IMG/VR virus record: IMGVR_UViG_3300029448_005993
Location: 9,880-39,735 of that record
DNA from: a virus
Reading direction: 5' to 3' (one strand)
Length of the DNA: 29,856 nucleotides
Shown here: positions 13,636-21,856 of the stretch, one piece after another
Layout: each line of letters begins with the position of its first letter
How positions within the stretch are numbered: the stretch's first letter is position 1
The notes under the pieces: generated by a model
Seen by the model: only the letters and a program-made list of their open reading frames with translations
What the model was told of the DNA's origin: nothing
Databases searched by the model: none
Position numbers and translations under genes: made by a program

Positions 13636-14388
13636 TTAATATTCCTTCTTACGTCTCAGAAATGCTTTAAACTTCATATGTGTAGGAGGCATAGCAACAT
13701 CAGCAGTAGTTGTTCCTGCTGTTTCATTTTTCTCTTTAGTTTTCTTTTTCATTTTATTGATATATTCTCTATACACATTTGCCGCACTATCTTTACCCAT
13801 AACTCTTGCTCTTTGCTCCATTGCAATAGCGGCTTGAATTTTATGAGCATGACTTCTATCAGAGTTTTCAATTTTCTTGACAGAAGCCTCGGCATCATCA
13901 ACAGTGGCAAACTTTAAACCATGAATAGTGCCTTTAGGATTTTCATCTGTGTATAGGTCACTGTGCTTTTTACTATTTGCAGGCTGCCCTTTTTTACGAG
14001 GAATTCGTTTGTTTTCTTCAATAGAATATACCTCTAAAAGTGTAGAGATAGATTCTTTCTCATTCTCTTCAATATTCAGTTCATTTAGAACTAACTTTGT
14101 ATCAACACCGTAGTTTTCTCTGAGAAGTGCCAGTGCTGCCACATAAGAAGCAACCTTAGTCTTACCACCGGGAACTGCACCCAGTAGTTTCTTTAAATTA
14201 AAAATTAATCTATGGAAAAGAGTATACGCCTTTTGCTCTTCAGAGTTGAGCGTTTTCTTTTCTTTATTACGTTTACCATTCTCGTCAATGATACCAAGTT
14301 TGTACGCTTCCATATCCTTGAAAGGAGTCACTAACAACTTCAAGAATCGGTAGGTATATATGGTATCTGTGACTAAAGAAATACTCAT
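13636..14388 (-). CDS. Conserved T4-like marine phage protein
   Basis: A 250-residue protein. The N-terminus (TYRFLKLLVTPFKDMEAYKLGIID) is a pattern I associate with a conserved T4-like phage family of unknown role. The centre holds a helical region including LGAVPGGKTKVASYVAAL, and the C-terminal half is charged and helical with a Lys-rich segment (KMKKKTKEKNE). It is tightly linked, with a TAATG overlap to the 125-residue protein upstream and an abutting holin gene downstream. By position it is probably a late gene. It has no signal peptide or TM segment. Confidence 0.65.
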   Translation of the reverse strand: MSISLVTDTIYTYRFLKLLVTPFKDMEAYKLGIIDENGKRNKEKKTLNSEEQKAYTLFHRLIFNLKKLLGAVPGGKTKVASYVAALALLRENYGVDTKLVLNELNIEENEKESISTLLEVYSIEENKRIPRKKGQPANSKKHSDLYTDENPKGTIHGLKFATVDDAEASVKKIENSDRSHAHKIQAAIAMEQRARVMGKDSAANVYREYINKMKKKTKEKNETAGTTTADVAMPPTHMKFKAFLRRKKEY

Positions 14389-14765
14389 TAAATTTTCCGT
14401 AATACGCTAATTACATTTGTGTCCATATTAATACCTACCAAATCAGTAGGTTCAATATATTTTAAAAATACTAAAATAGGTTTAATGATCGGCCAATATT
14501 TGTAATCCAGTTTCAATGCCATCATTTTAACGCCAATCTCAATACCAAAAACATTACAAAATACAATAATATGATTCAGAAGTAATCTTTCTGATAACTC
14601 TCCATACTCTAGATATCGATTAATAATTCTTTTGATATACTTGATACGATCAAGATCAGCATAGAACTCATCAGTACTAGAGCACTGGGGATTGTTATAA
14701 TGTTTAGCAGCAACGATGAGATAATTCTCTTCTGTTACTTGCGTTTTTTCACTGAGGATTTTCAT
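14388..14765 (-). CDS. Conserved T4-like phage protein of unknown function
   Basis: A 125-residue, mainly helical protein. Recognisable segments are KHYNNPQCSSTDEFYADLDRI, RYLEYGELSERLLLNHIIVF and CNVFGIEIGVKMMALKL. I recall similar proteins in T4-like marine phages but no function. Its stop overlaps the start of the 250-residue gene (TAATG). The upstream gene ends three bases before its start. Confidence 0.65.
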   Translation of the reverse strand: MKILSEKTQVTEENYLIVAAKHYNNPQCSSTDEFYADLDRIKYIKRIINRYLEYGELSERLLLNHIIVFCNVFGIEIGVKMMALKLDYKYWPIIKPILVFLKYIEPTDLVGINMDTNVISVLRKI

Positions 14766-14767
14766 AT

Positions 14768-15142
14768 TTAAATTTGTGATTCAAGTTCCTCAATCATTTG
14801 CGCTTTAGTCATAGAAGTATCGAGATTAATTCCATGTTCTAAAGCAGCATGATCTGCAAGTTGCGATTTAGTCATGCTCGCATGATCATGGCTAACGGGG
14901 TCTGCTTCGATCAGAGGTTCCGCAGTGGGTGCTGCCTCTTCGATAACAGGGTCTGCTTCAATGATTGGGGCAGGTTCTTTAATGGGAGCAGGAGTTGCTT
15001 CCACATTATTTTTACTGTTCCAGTATTCAATCAACTGACGTTGAGAATGTCTGCGAGAAATAAGAAGTTCACCAGTTTTAGAGTTGATCCAACCCTTTTC
15101 TGAAGGGACTGCATTTTTTGCCCAAGAAGGAGGTTTTAACAT
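14768..15142 (-). CDS. Protein with C-terminal SAP/HeH-like motifs
   Basis: A 124-residue protein. The N-terminal part carries GWINSKTGELLISRRHSQRQ and a Trp-containing helix, a small module seen in phage structural proteins. The middle is a low-complexity Pro/Ala/Glu linker with near-repeats of EADPVIEEA. The C-terminal part, MTKSQLADHAALEHGI and MTKAQMIEELESQI, looks like a split SAP or HeH helix-extension-helix motif, which binds nucleic acid in other proteins. It may act in the virion or in DNA handling; there is no direct evidence. Confidence 0.65.
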   Translation of the reverse strand: MLKPPSWAKNAVPSEKGWINSKTGELLISRRHSQRQLIEYWNSKNNVEATPAPIKEPAPIIEADPVIEEAAPTAEPLIEADPVSHDHASMTKSQLADHAALEHGINLDTSMTKAQMIEELESQI

Positions 15143-15153
15143 AGTATTAATCC

Positions 15154-16620
15154 TTAACTATTCGTTTTCATTTGTTGCAATGCTTTAGTAATACCATCAA
15201 TAATATCTGCCTTAACAGGATTTACAAAAGATGTATCACCACTCTTCAGGTTATCACCCATTCTGCCGGGAGAAACTTTAAGTGCATCTTCAATGCCTTT
15301 CTTATTCTGAGTAGTAACCTTTTCGATGTCCATACCAACCTCAGTGTTATGCATATCTATAAACTCTTTTTCTCTCGGAGAACGGCCGCCGCCGATTTGT
15401 TTCTGGAAAGTATCAGAGGTAGCAGTATCTGGACCATGCTGTGCGGTAGAACCAGGAGCAGCTGCTTCTTCTACAGACTCTTTTCCTGTAAAAGTTCTTA
15501 CTAACTTCTTTTTGTTTTTACTAGATTGAAACTTCTTGTTAGCATAACGGCCGAACTTTACTGCCTGATTAAATTTTTTATCACCAGTTTTTTTATCTCC
15601 TGCAGTATCAGCATCTTTAGACTGACCCATTGCCTTTTGATAAGACTTCATGGCTGTCTTGTAAGAAACTTCCATCAGATCATCGTGGTTTTTCATTGCG
15701 TAGTTGTTTGCATCTTCTTCATCTTTGAACTTGGCAACGACCTTACCAGACTTGTTATAAACGCAGTACATCTCCATCTCGTCGTTGTACTTCACGTGAT
15801 CCTTTGGATCCATCTCCGTATGAGCAGCATCTTGTAAGTCTTTTTTAAGTTGCTTAGCCTGTCCAGCATGAGCTTTGCTAGCACCTTTTAGTGCTTTAAC
15901 GACTGCTTTAACTGTATCAGTGTCTTTATCGTCCAATGCTTCATCCACAGACTCTGTAGACTCAAACTTCATGTCTTTCTTACCACGAAGAGGATTAGGA
16001 CGTGCAGTCTTTCTTGCCTTTTCAGCAGCACGACGCTTCTTCAGTGACTTGAGATTAACAGTAGGTTCTTTGTCTGCTGCTCTCATACCAGAAGCTGCGC
16101 CATCAATCTCATTTACTTCATCGTCATCATCGTCTTTCATAGACTTCTTGATTGCCTTACGACGGTTCTTCAGGTAGTCATCAGAACTATCTACATCACC
16201 ATCATTGTCGATATCAGCATCTGCTTTACCTACAGGGTCAAGTTTCTTTGCTTCTGATTTAGACTTTGCTTTGTAGTGCTTGCCTTCAAATACAAAAGTA
16301 TCAGCACCTTCGGTTACAGCAGCAAGAGTTGCTTCCATGAATGCTTCTACTTGCTCATCAGCAATAGACTCTGGCACCCATGCAGCACGTTCTTCAGACA
16401 TTACCTTTTTCAAAACAAGGTTATGAAACTCATCATCCGACTTTACAGGACTTTGGTTTTTGCGCATGATTTTTTGATGCTCTGGACCACCTGTCATTTT
16501 CTTCTTCAGGTCGTGAAACTTTTTCTTTTGAGCATCAGTCATACGTTTACCATAATCAACAGACTTTACTTCATCCATCTGATTGTTCGCCATTTCCATT
16601 AAGGCAGTTCTCATTGACAT
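15154..16620 (-). CDS. Large Lys-rich internal or head-associated protein candidate
   Basis: A 488-residue protein, highly charged and Lys-rich. Its N-terminus MSMRTALMEMANN ends a short amphipathic segment in L-x-E, as in T4 prohead-cleaved proteins. An EF-hand or dockerin-like calcium loop, DADIDNDGDVDSSDDYL, lies near residues 135-151, a signature frequent in marine phage proteins. Further parts include YKAKSKSEAKKLDP and a module with EMYCVYNKSGKVVAKFKDEEDA that looks like a small beta-rich domain. The C-terminus is helical. No enzyme motif is seen. I infer an internal or core head protein from the N-terminus, composition and gene block. A late-promoter sequence lies 90 bases upstream. 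Confidence 0.6.
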   Translation of the reverse strand: MSMRTALMEMANNQMDEVKSVDYGKRMTDAQKKKFHDLKKKMTGGPEHQKIMRKNQSPVKSDDEFHNLVLKKVMSEERAAWVPESIADEQVEAFMEATLAAVTEGADTFVFEGKHYKAKSKSEAKKLDPVGKADADIDNDGDVDSSDDYLKNRRKAIKKSMKDDDDDEVNEIDGAASGMRAADKEPTVNLKSLKKRRAAEKARKTARPNPLRGKKDMKFESTESVDEALDDKDTDTVKAVVKALKGASKAHAGQAKQLKKDLQDAAHTEMDPKDHVKYNDEMEMYCVYNKSGKVVAKFKDEEDANNYAMKNHDDLMEVSYKTAMKSYQKAMGQSKDADTAGDKKTGDKKFNQAVKFGRYANKKFQSSKNKKKLVRTFTGKESVEEAAAPGSTAQHGPDTATSDTFQKQIGGGRSPREKEFIDMHNTEVGMDIEKVTTQNKKGIEDALKVSPGRMGDNLKSGDTSFVNPVKADIIDGITKALQQMKTNS

Positions 16621-16634
16621 TTTTTTATTCCTTA

Positions 16635-16922
16635 TTACTTATTGAACAGGTAGGTGATTACGGTGCCAAAACCACCTACCACGCCTGTAATGATTATCCA
16701 ACTGATTCTATTTATAATATTTACAGTTATCTGATTCTTTTGAACCACTTTTTCCATTTCACTAACTTTATCATAAAGATTGTAAATATCTTTTCTTAGA
16801 ATCTTGTGGTCTTCTTCTTGATTCACTAATCTCTCTTCTACTCTTGCCATCTGCACAAGCACTTCAGAAAGTTTATCAATCTTTGACTCAATACGATCCA
16901 TGCGTTCTGCATTAGTTGCCAT
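16635..16922 (-). CDS. Coiled-coil protein with C-terminal membrane anchor
   Basis: A 95-residue protein (MATNAERMDRIESK start) with a long coiled coil (IDKLSEVLVQMARVEERLVNQ, then LRKDIYNLYDKVSEMEKVV) and a single C-terminal hydrophobic helix (IISWIIITGVVGGFGTVITYL-like, residues about 70-92). The topology resembles haemolysin XhlA or small lysis-associated proteins. The start at 16922 overlaps the upstream stop as TAATG; longer readings of the frame have no support. A role with the holin is possible but not shown. Confidence 0.7.
   Translation of the reverse strand: MATNAERMDRIESKIDKLSEVLVQMARVEERLVNQEEDHKILRKDIYNLYDKVSEMEKVVQKNQITVNIINRISWIIITGVVGGFGTVITYLFNK
16709..16716 (-). promoter_or_regulatory. 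Possible late promoter inside the coiled-coil gene
   Basis: Exact TATAAATA on the minus strand, within the 3' part of the 16635-16922 gene and about 90 bases before the 488-residue protein. The distance is longer than usual for a T4 late promoter, so it may be chance. Confidence 0.35.
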
Positions 16923-17236
16923 TAGTCGTCTACCTTTGCTCCTGCTCTCCATTGGAAACATGACCAGTAACGAGCCTTTGTCTTAGGTCCCGGATTATCA
17001 CAATTGTGTCTTGCTCTAAAGTTTTTGCGACGATTAGGATCATCACGTTTAATTTCCATATTCGGATCGCCAAAGTTTACTTTGACCACATTACCTTTTT
17101 CATTCTTAACATACACAGAGAACTTCTTAGGTCCATCAGGTGTTCTAAATGGATCGTTCAATTTAACCTTTCGGCCCTGATACTCAGACCCCTCTACTAA
17201 TATCGGTTCATCTATGAAGCATCCAAATGATTTCAT
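16922..17236 (-). CDS. Conserved marine phage protein with CTS-like N-terminus
   Basis: A 104-residue basic protein. The first ten residues, MKSFGCFIDE, match the pattern of the T4 capsid-targeting sequence, with Glu at position 10. The C-terminal half RARHNCDNPGPKTKARYWSC is a strongly conserved block that I recall from many marine phage proteins, with two Cys and several Trp. It may bind metal or nucleic acid. Function unknown. It overlaps the next gene by TAATG. Confidence 0.65.
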   Translation of the reverse strand: MKSFGCFIDEPILVEGSEYQGRKVKLNDPFRTPDGPKKFSVYVKNEKGNVVKVNFGDPNMEIKRDDPNRRKNFRARHNCDNPGPKTKARYWSCFQWRAGAKVDD

Positions 17237-17239
17237 TTT

Positions 17240-18127
17240 CTATTTTCTCTCTTGTGATTTGGATTGTTGCTTCATTCTCTTTTCTCTTTGCTTTCTGAGA
17301 TAATCAACCGCATCATTTCTTTCTTTTCTTTTTGCTTCACGTTCTCGACGTGCCTTAGCGACTTGTGTAGGTCTAAATCTATCAATTGCTTTCTTTACAC
17401 CATACCCTGCTAATCCGGCAACAGTAGCAGCTGCTGCTCTATCTGCACCTGTAGATAGTTCATTCGTTTGACCGGGAGTCATCTTAGCATAGGACTTGCG
17501 AATATCATCAGTGCCTGCTTCAAGATATTCTTTTACTTGTTCATCATCATCTGGATTTACCAAATAATCTCTCAGACTATTCATGTCTTTAGAAGCAGTA
17601 GCAAGTTTATTAGTCCACCATGTAGGAAGAGAACTTTCGCCATCCATACCACTCAGATATTCCATAATCTCTTTGGCATCTTCCATTACAGTCTTACACA
17701 TTCTTTCGGAAGAATCTACATCTGTATGCCCATCTTCCTTTACAGATTCAAACTTCAAATCCATTTTATACTTTTTGGCAACACTGTAAGGATCACTAGA
17801 GAACTTTCCGTGCTTCTTACGGTATGCAAGAGCCTTCTTGTTAAGAGCCTTCAGTCTCTTTTGCGCACCCTTTGGTGTACGTCTATCACGGTACGAAGCA
17901 TCCTGCTTATCTGTGTACTTTTCATCTACCTTATCAGGAAGACCTTTGTGTTTTGTCTTAGCAAAATCCTCTAACTCTTTCTCAGACATAGACTTTGCCA
18001 AGTCTCTGACTGTATCAGAAACTTCATCTTCTGGTACATCACCTCGCTTGTATGCGAGTGCCAGTCCCATTAATTTTTGCTGTTGTTTAGATACAGCTTT
18101 TTCTTTTAGTTCTCTAAGGGTGATCAT
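17240..18127 (-). CDS. DUF3008-like internal protein candidate
   Basis: A 295-residue charged protein. The N-terminus MITLRELKE ends in L-x-E, as in T4 prohead protease sites. Next comes SKQQQKLMGLALAYKRGDV and DTVRDLAKSMSEKELEDFAKTKHKGLPDKV (parts cited: KQQQKLMGLA, MSEKELEDFAKTKH), which matches DUF3008, a short family of phage and bacterial proteins. A mid-domain has GMDGESSLPTWWTNKL. Gly/Ala-rich ATVAGLAGYGVKKAI near residue 238-252 may be a helix or membrane-active segment. The C-terminus is very basic. The start at 18127 is set by an ATGA overlap with the upstream gene and by AAGG. Confidence 0.65.
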   Translation of the reverse strand: MITLRELKEKAVSKQQQKLMGLALAYKRGDVPEDEVSDTVRDLAKSMSEKELEDFAKTKHKGLPDKVDEKYTDKQDASYRDRRTPKGAQKRLKALNKKALAYRKKHGKFSSDPYSVAKKYKMDLKFESVKEDGHTDVDSSERMCKTVMEDAKEIMEYLSGMDGESSLPTWWTNKLATASKDMNSLRDYLVNPDDDEQVKEYLEAGTDDIRKSYAKMTPGQTNELSTGADRAAAATVAGLAGYGVKKAIDRFRPTQVAKARREREAKRKERNDAVDYLRKQREKRMKQQSKSQERK

Positions 18128-19584
18128 TTCTTTACCTTTGCCCATAAATCTTTATCTGCTGTACGTCTAGTTTTTCCACCAGTAATAAATGAATTGACAC
18201 GAGCGAATGCCCATTGCTGAGGAGTTGTTCCCGGTCTATGACCAGTTCTCCATGCCGCCATACCACGATTATAAACTTGTTTTAGAATGCCGTATGAGAT
18301 ACCGGACTTTTCTGCCTTCTTCTCAAGACCTTCAATTTTCTTTTCTTCAATAGACTCGCCCCTTGCATTCTTAAAGTCCTGTGCTGTCGGAGCACCCTTT
18401 TCTCCGGGTTTGCGCATCGGACGACCTTCTTTGCGTTTCTTATGAATATTCGCCCAGAGACCATCACCTTCATTCTTTGGTTTTTCACCACGTTCTTTTT
18501 TAGAAATAGCAATAGCGGCTTGCTGTGCAGGAGAGATCGCTTCACCATACATCTGCTTGAACTTCTTTGTATACTTGGAAGGTTTAGTCTTTGCTTCTTT
18601 ATCTCCAGGAGCAGGTTTATATGCTGCTGGATTATCGTCATCCATCTTAGTTTGTTTTTTAAACTGCGCATCTCTCGCTGCCTTAGTAGACTTTGCTAAC
18701 CCAGTATGATACTTTGCAGGTTGAGTGCCTTTTTTATCTTTAATATCAGAATCTTGTCTGACTTCCTCTAATGGTTCAATATCTGTCAACCATTTACGTT
18801 TCTTCTTGCCATCCATTTCAACAATAACATAGTTAGAACCACAGTGAGTAATCGTAACTAATTCATCAGATTCTTTTACAAGAACTGACTGCCCAACATA
18901 AAAAAGCTCACCATTAATATAGTCTTCTCGTCTCTCGGAAACTGGTTCCAACTCAATATGTCTAGTAAATGTTTTATTTTCATTTAGGTTCATTCCTTTT
19001 CTTACAGCATTGAACAGTTCTTTTGCTAACTGATCCGATACACCTTTTGGAAGACCTTTAGAGAACGTAGTAAAATCATTGTTCTCTGCATTTTTTCTTT
19101 GCTTAGAGGCAGACATACCTGTAACGTCGTCTGAGTCTGGATCACGTTCACCAGCAGAAACAACTTTAATAGAGTCAAACTCATATTTGCCATGACGAGA
19201 ATCTACGCCATTATATTTGTCAAGAAGTTTTTGAAATTCTTTTACTCTATCATCACCAGCAACCATTACAACATTCTTATAACCTTGCTTGTACATATAC
19301 ATGGTTGCATCAAGAAAGTTTTTGACAGAGGTGTCCATGATAATGTTCCGAGCATGTTTTGGGAACATCTTACGCATGAACTTTACTTTTGTTTTATATT
19401 CTAATGGATTCTTCTTAGCATCAACCGATTGGGATGCAAAAATCTTATAGTCGTTCCCCCTAGAAATCGAGGCGACTTTATTTAAAAGTTTTTCATGTCC
19501 GGTAGTGGGTGGATTAAATCTACCGAATGCAAAGTATCCTACAGAAGATTTTTCTTCTAAATATAGTTTAAATCCACTAACCAT
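18124..19584 (-). CDS. NMNAT-like nucleotidyltransferase fused to a DUF5824-like domain
   Basis: A 486-residue multidomain protein. The N-terminus MVSGFKLYLEE is capsid-targeting-like. Residues about 15-170 form a cytidylyltransferase/NMNAT-fold domain: GYFAFGRFNPPTTGHEKLL supplies the (T/H)xGH motif, MVAGDDRVKEF the middle strand, and TGMSASKQR the position of the ISxTxxR motif. A small beta domain with YVIVEMDGKKKRKW follows. The C-terminus (ISYGILKQVYNRGMAAWRTGHRPGTT, parts cited) is a DUF5824-like phage domain. The fusion suggests that adenylyl- or cytidylyltransferase activity is carried by, or delivered with, the virion. The substrate (NMN, other nucleotide or protein) is unknown. Confidence 0.75.
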   Translation of the reverse strand: MVSGFKLYLEEKSSVGYFAFGRFNPPTTGHEKLLNKVASISRGNDYKIFASQSVDAKKNPLEYKTKVKFMRKMFPKHARNIIMDTSVKNFLDATMYMYKQGYKNVVMVAGDDRVKEFQKLLDKYNGVDSRHGKYEFDSIKVVSAGERDPDSDDVTGMSASKQRKNAENNDFTTFSKGLPKGVSDQLAKELFNAVRKGMNLNENKTFTRHIELEPVSERREDYINGELFYVGQSVLVKESDELVTITHCGSNYVIVEMDGKKKRKWLTDIEPLEEVRQDSDIKDKKGTQPAKYHTGLAKSTKAARDAQFKKQTKMDDDNPAAYKPAPGDKEAKTKPSKYTKKFKQMYGEAISPAQQAAIAISKKERGEKPKNEGDGLWANIHKKRKEGRPMRKPGEKGAPTAQDFKNARGESIEEKKIEGLEKKAEKSGISYGILKQVYNRGMAAWRTGHRPGTTPQQWAFARVNSFITGGKTRRTADKDLWAKVKK

Positions 19585-19587
19585 AAT

Positions 19588-19980
19588 TTATCCACGTCTT
19601 CTCTGTATGTCTAATTTACGTTTACTTGGTAATAATCTCTTTGAAATAAAACCAGTAATTCTTTTTGCTTTATCTAGTCTTTTTTCTGCACGCTGTTTTT
19701 GAGATACGCTCATATCTCTTTTAGTCTGACCACCATAGTATCTTTTGGTCAAGATATCCCTAGCAGACTTGCGACCTCTTTTTCTGAGTCGACTAAGAGA
19801 GGCAGGTCTTCTGAGAGCAATTTTTCTTTGCCTTTGAATTTGCTGCTTGCGGCGCCTAAAGTCAATAGACTTTTTTCTTCGAGCTGCAAAAGATAAAACT
19901 TCAGATACGGGTAAAGACTCCCCCCCACTAGGAGAGGAGATCTCAGATACAACAGAGAGGAAGTCTTTGAACCCGATCAT
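19588..19980 (-). CDS. Arginine/lysine-rich internal protein candidate
   Basis: A 130-residue, extremely basic protein. The N-terminus MIGFKDFLSVVSE is capsid-targeting-like with Glu at 13. The remainder has clusters such as ARRKKSIDFRRRKQQ, RRPASLSRLRKRGRKSARDI and ISKRLLPSKRKLDIQ. High positive charge suggests DNA binding or condensation in the head, as for T4 internal proteins. I recall similar sequences in other T4-like marine phages. It precedes the nucleotidyltransferase gene by three bases. Confidence 0.65.
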   Translation of the reverse strand: MIGFKDFLSVVSEISSPSGGESLPVSEVLSFAARRKKSIDFRRRKQQIQRQRKIALRRPASLSRLRKRGRKSARDILTKRYYGGQTKRDMSVSQKQRAEKRLDKAKRITGFISKRLLPSKRKLDIQRRRG

Positions 19981-19981
19981 T

Positions 19982-20623
19982 TTAGAACTTAAAGCCTACG
20001 CCAACTTTCAGACCATCAGCGGTAGTAGTCCAGTCATTAACGGTAGCATCGTCGTCATCGTCAACCACATCTACAGACCAACCGTATTCAGCGAATACAG
20101 ATGCACGGTCATTAAGTTCATGCTTGTAACCAAAACCGTAGTTTGCACCACCCCAGCCAAGGTCGATTTCACCAGCAGATGCAAGGTCCATCTCAGCGCC
20201 TACCCAAACGTATTCACCACCGATGATACCGGGAGTAACTGCTAATTCAGGTGTTACAGTAACATCACCCCAAGTATTACCATCGCCACGACCAATCAGG
20301 TCAGCACCGGAGGTAGCACCCCAAGCATAGTTTACACTTGTATCTAAAGAAGCGAATCCAAGGTCCATACCTGTACCAAGACTGATTTTATAATCATCAG
20401 CATCAGCTTCGCCACGGTCCTTCAGAGTAAAACCTGCATCTACACCAAAACCAGCAATGCCCAACTCTGCACCAAGTTTCCAGTCAGCGTTACCTTCCAA
20501 ATCGGTAGATACACTTACGGATGCGTTGGATGCAAGAAGGGAGGATTCTTCACTGGTTGTTTCCTGTGCGATTGCAGGAGCAGCTACTACAGTAGCCATG
20601 ATTGCGGAAATAAGATATTTCAT
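19982..20623 (-). CDS. Phage-encoded outer-membrane beta-barrel protein
   Basis: A 213-residue exported protein. The signal peptide MKYLISAIMATVVAAPAIA is followed by QETTSEE, a clear signal peptidase I site after AIA. The mature part alternates aromatic and hydrophobic strands with acidic loops: WKLGAELGIAGFGVDAGFTL, YKISLGTGMDLGFASLDTS, ANYGFGYKHEL, ASVFAEYGW. It ends VGVGFKF, a fit to the C-terminal Phe beta-signal for the BAM complex. It is acidic, with a VVDDDDDATVND loop. The expected location is the host outer membrane. It could mask the receptor, alter permeability or block superinfection; no direct evidence. Confidence 0.78.
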   Translation of the reverse strand: MKYLISAIMATVVAAPAIAQETTSEESSLLASNASVSVSTDLEGNADWKLGAELGIAGFGVDAGFTLKDRGEADADDYKISLGTGMDLGFASLDTSVNYAWGATSGADLIGRGDGNTWGDVTVTPELAVTPGIIGGEYVWVGAEMDLASAGEIDLGWGGANYGFGYKHELNDRASVFAEYGWSVDVVDDDDDATVNDWTTTADGLKVGVGFKF

Positions 20624-20635
20624 ATCGTTCCTCTA

Positions 20636-21856
20636 TTATTTACTCCAACCCTTTAAAATCGTTGGGTCAAAGTTGTTTGTTGAAAATTCATAACGATTTA
20701 CTAGTTTTACAGCATTGTCACCTAGTTTATCAATAGCGACGTAACCTTCAGGTTCAGTTGATCTAAACCCGTTGGTGGTTTGTAAAAAAGTCTTAACACG
20801 TTTAATACTATTCATTTTATTTATAAGGATAAGTTTCGCAGAAACAATAGCCTTTTGTAGATCAAACATCTTTTTAAGACTTCTTTTATTCTCCTTTGAG
20901 AAGAATTCCAGTGTTTTAGACAAAGCATCTCTTTGAGTCTGCTTTCCCTTTTCAGATTTTCTTTTGTCAATCTCTTTCTGATACTTGTTTTCAATCCAAT
21001 TAATAAGATTGCGAACATGTTGATCAGTGTCAGAAATGACAGTATTACTACGCACAAATGTATTATTGAATTGCTCAATCAATTGTGCGAGTTTCTGGTT
21101 TTGCTCTAATGTTCTCAGAGTAGAACCAGAAATTTCAGTGAAGAGTTTACCAGCACGGGATAGGTGTGCATTAACTCTATCAGTTTCTTTTCCAGACATA
21201 GTAGCAGTATTAGACAAGTCACGCAGCATTGCGTCCTGCTGCCATACTTTAGGTGTCTTCTTCAAAGCCTTCACGTTTACTCCATAGTTTGCTTTCATGC
21301 TTTCGAAGTCATCACCTGTGTATGTAGTATGCCAGACTACTCCGATCTCTGCTCTTGTAATTTCTTTGCTATCCGGTCCACCCTTCTCGACAGCATAGAC
21401 AATTGTATTAGGGTGAAACGTGATATAATCCACTCCAGCGATCTTTTGGGATTTAAGATCAGATTTTGTAAAAAGTAAATCACCTTGAATAACTCCTTTA
21501 ATGCCAATATTAGCAAAATGTTTTAGAGACAACTTTAGTTTGGTTGCCAAGTCACCAGAAGCATCGTCGTCAATATCTGCATCTGTCTTGTATACTTTAG
21601 GGTTCTTGTTAAAGATACCTTTTTTTGCTACAAAGAACTTTCCGTCTCTAGGGTCAGTTCCTGCAAAGATAGCAGGTGCGCCATCCCACTTTACACTAAC
21701 ATTACCTTTATCTACGCCAGCCAGCATATCACGCAGAGAACGCAGAGCATTAATTGCATTCCGTGTACCATTCACACCACCATAGAGAACCTTGTCCTCA
21801 ATATGGGTCATGTGTGTATTTTTCTGTTCGTTGATAAACTGCTTAAACGAAATCAT
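20636..21856 (-). CDS. DUF6267-like protein with a ligase-like KxDG motif
   Basis: A 406-residue protein. The N-terminus MISFKQFINE is a close match to the T4 capsid-targeting pattern, with Glu at position 10. SVKWDGAPAIFAG (about residues 54-66) has the KxDG motif of nucleotidyltransferase ligases, and it is followed by KFFVAKKGIF, a likely counterpart of the next motif, GVIQGDLLFT near 125, and EIGVVWHTTYTG near 180. The order K-x-D-G, then GD/GEL, then (E)GVV resembles ATP/NAD-dependent DNA or RNA ligases. I recall this family as DUF6267. The second half is helical. Ligase activity is an inference to test. Confidence 0.65.
   Translation of the reverse strand: MISFKQFINEQKNTHMTHIEDKVLYGGVNGTRNAINALRSLRDMLAGVDKGNVSVKWDGAPAIFAGTDPRDGKFFVAKKGIFNKNPKVYKTDADIDDDASGDLATKLKLSLKHFANIGIKGVIQGDLLFTKSDLKSQKIAGVDYITFHPNTIVYAVEKGGPDSKEITRAEIGVVWHTTYTGDDFESMKANYGVNVKALKKTPKVWQQDAMLRDLSNTATMSGKETDRVNAHLSRAGKLFTEISGSTLRTLEQNQKLAQLIEQFNNTFVRSNTVISDTDQHVRNLINWIENKYQKEIDKRKSEKGKQTQRDALSKTLEFFSKENKRSLKKMFDLQKAIVSAKLILINKMNSIKRVKTFLQTTNGFRSTEPEGYVAIDKLGDNAVKLVNRYEFSTNNFDPTILKGWSK

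Noticed and set aside
20819-20826. TATAAATA on the minus strand inside the ligase-like gene
   Set aside because: It lies about 195 bases from the next gene start (20623), too far for a T4-type late promoter; likely chance in AT-rich sequence.
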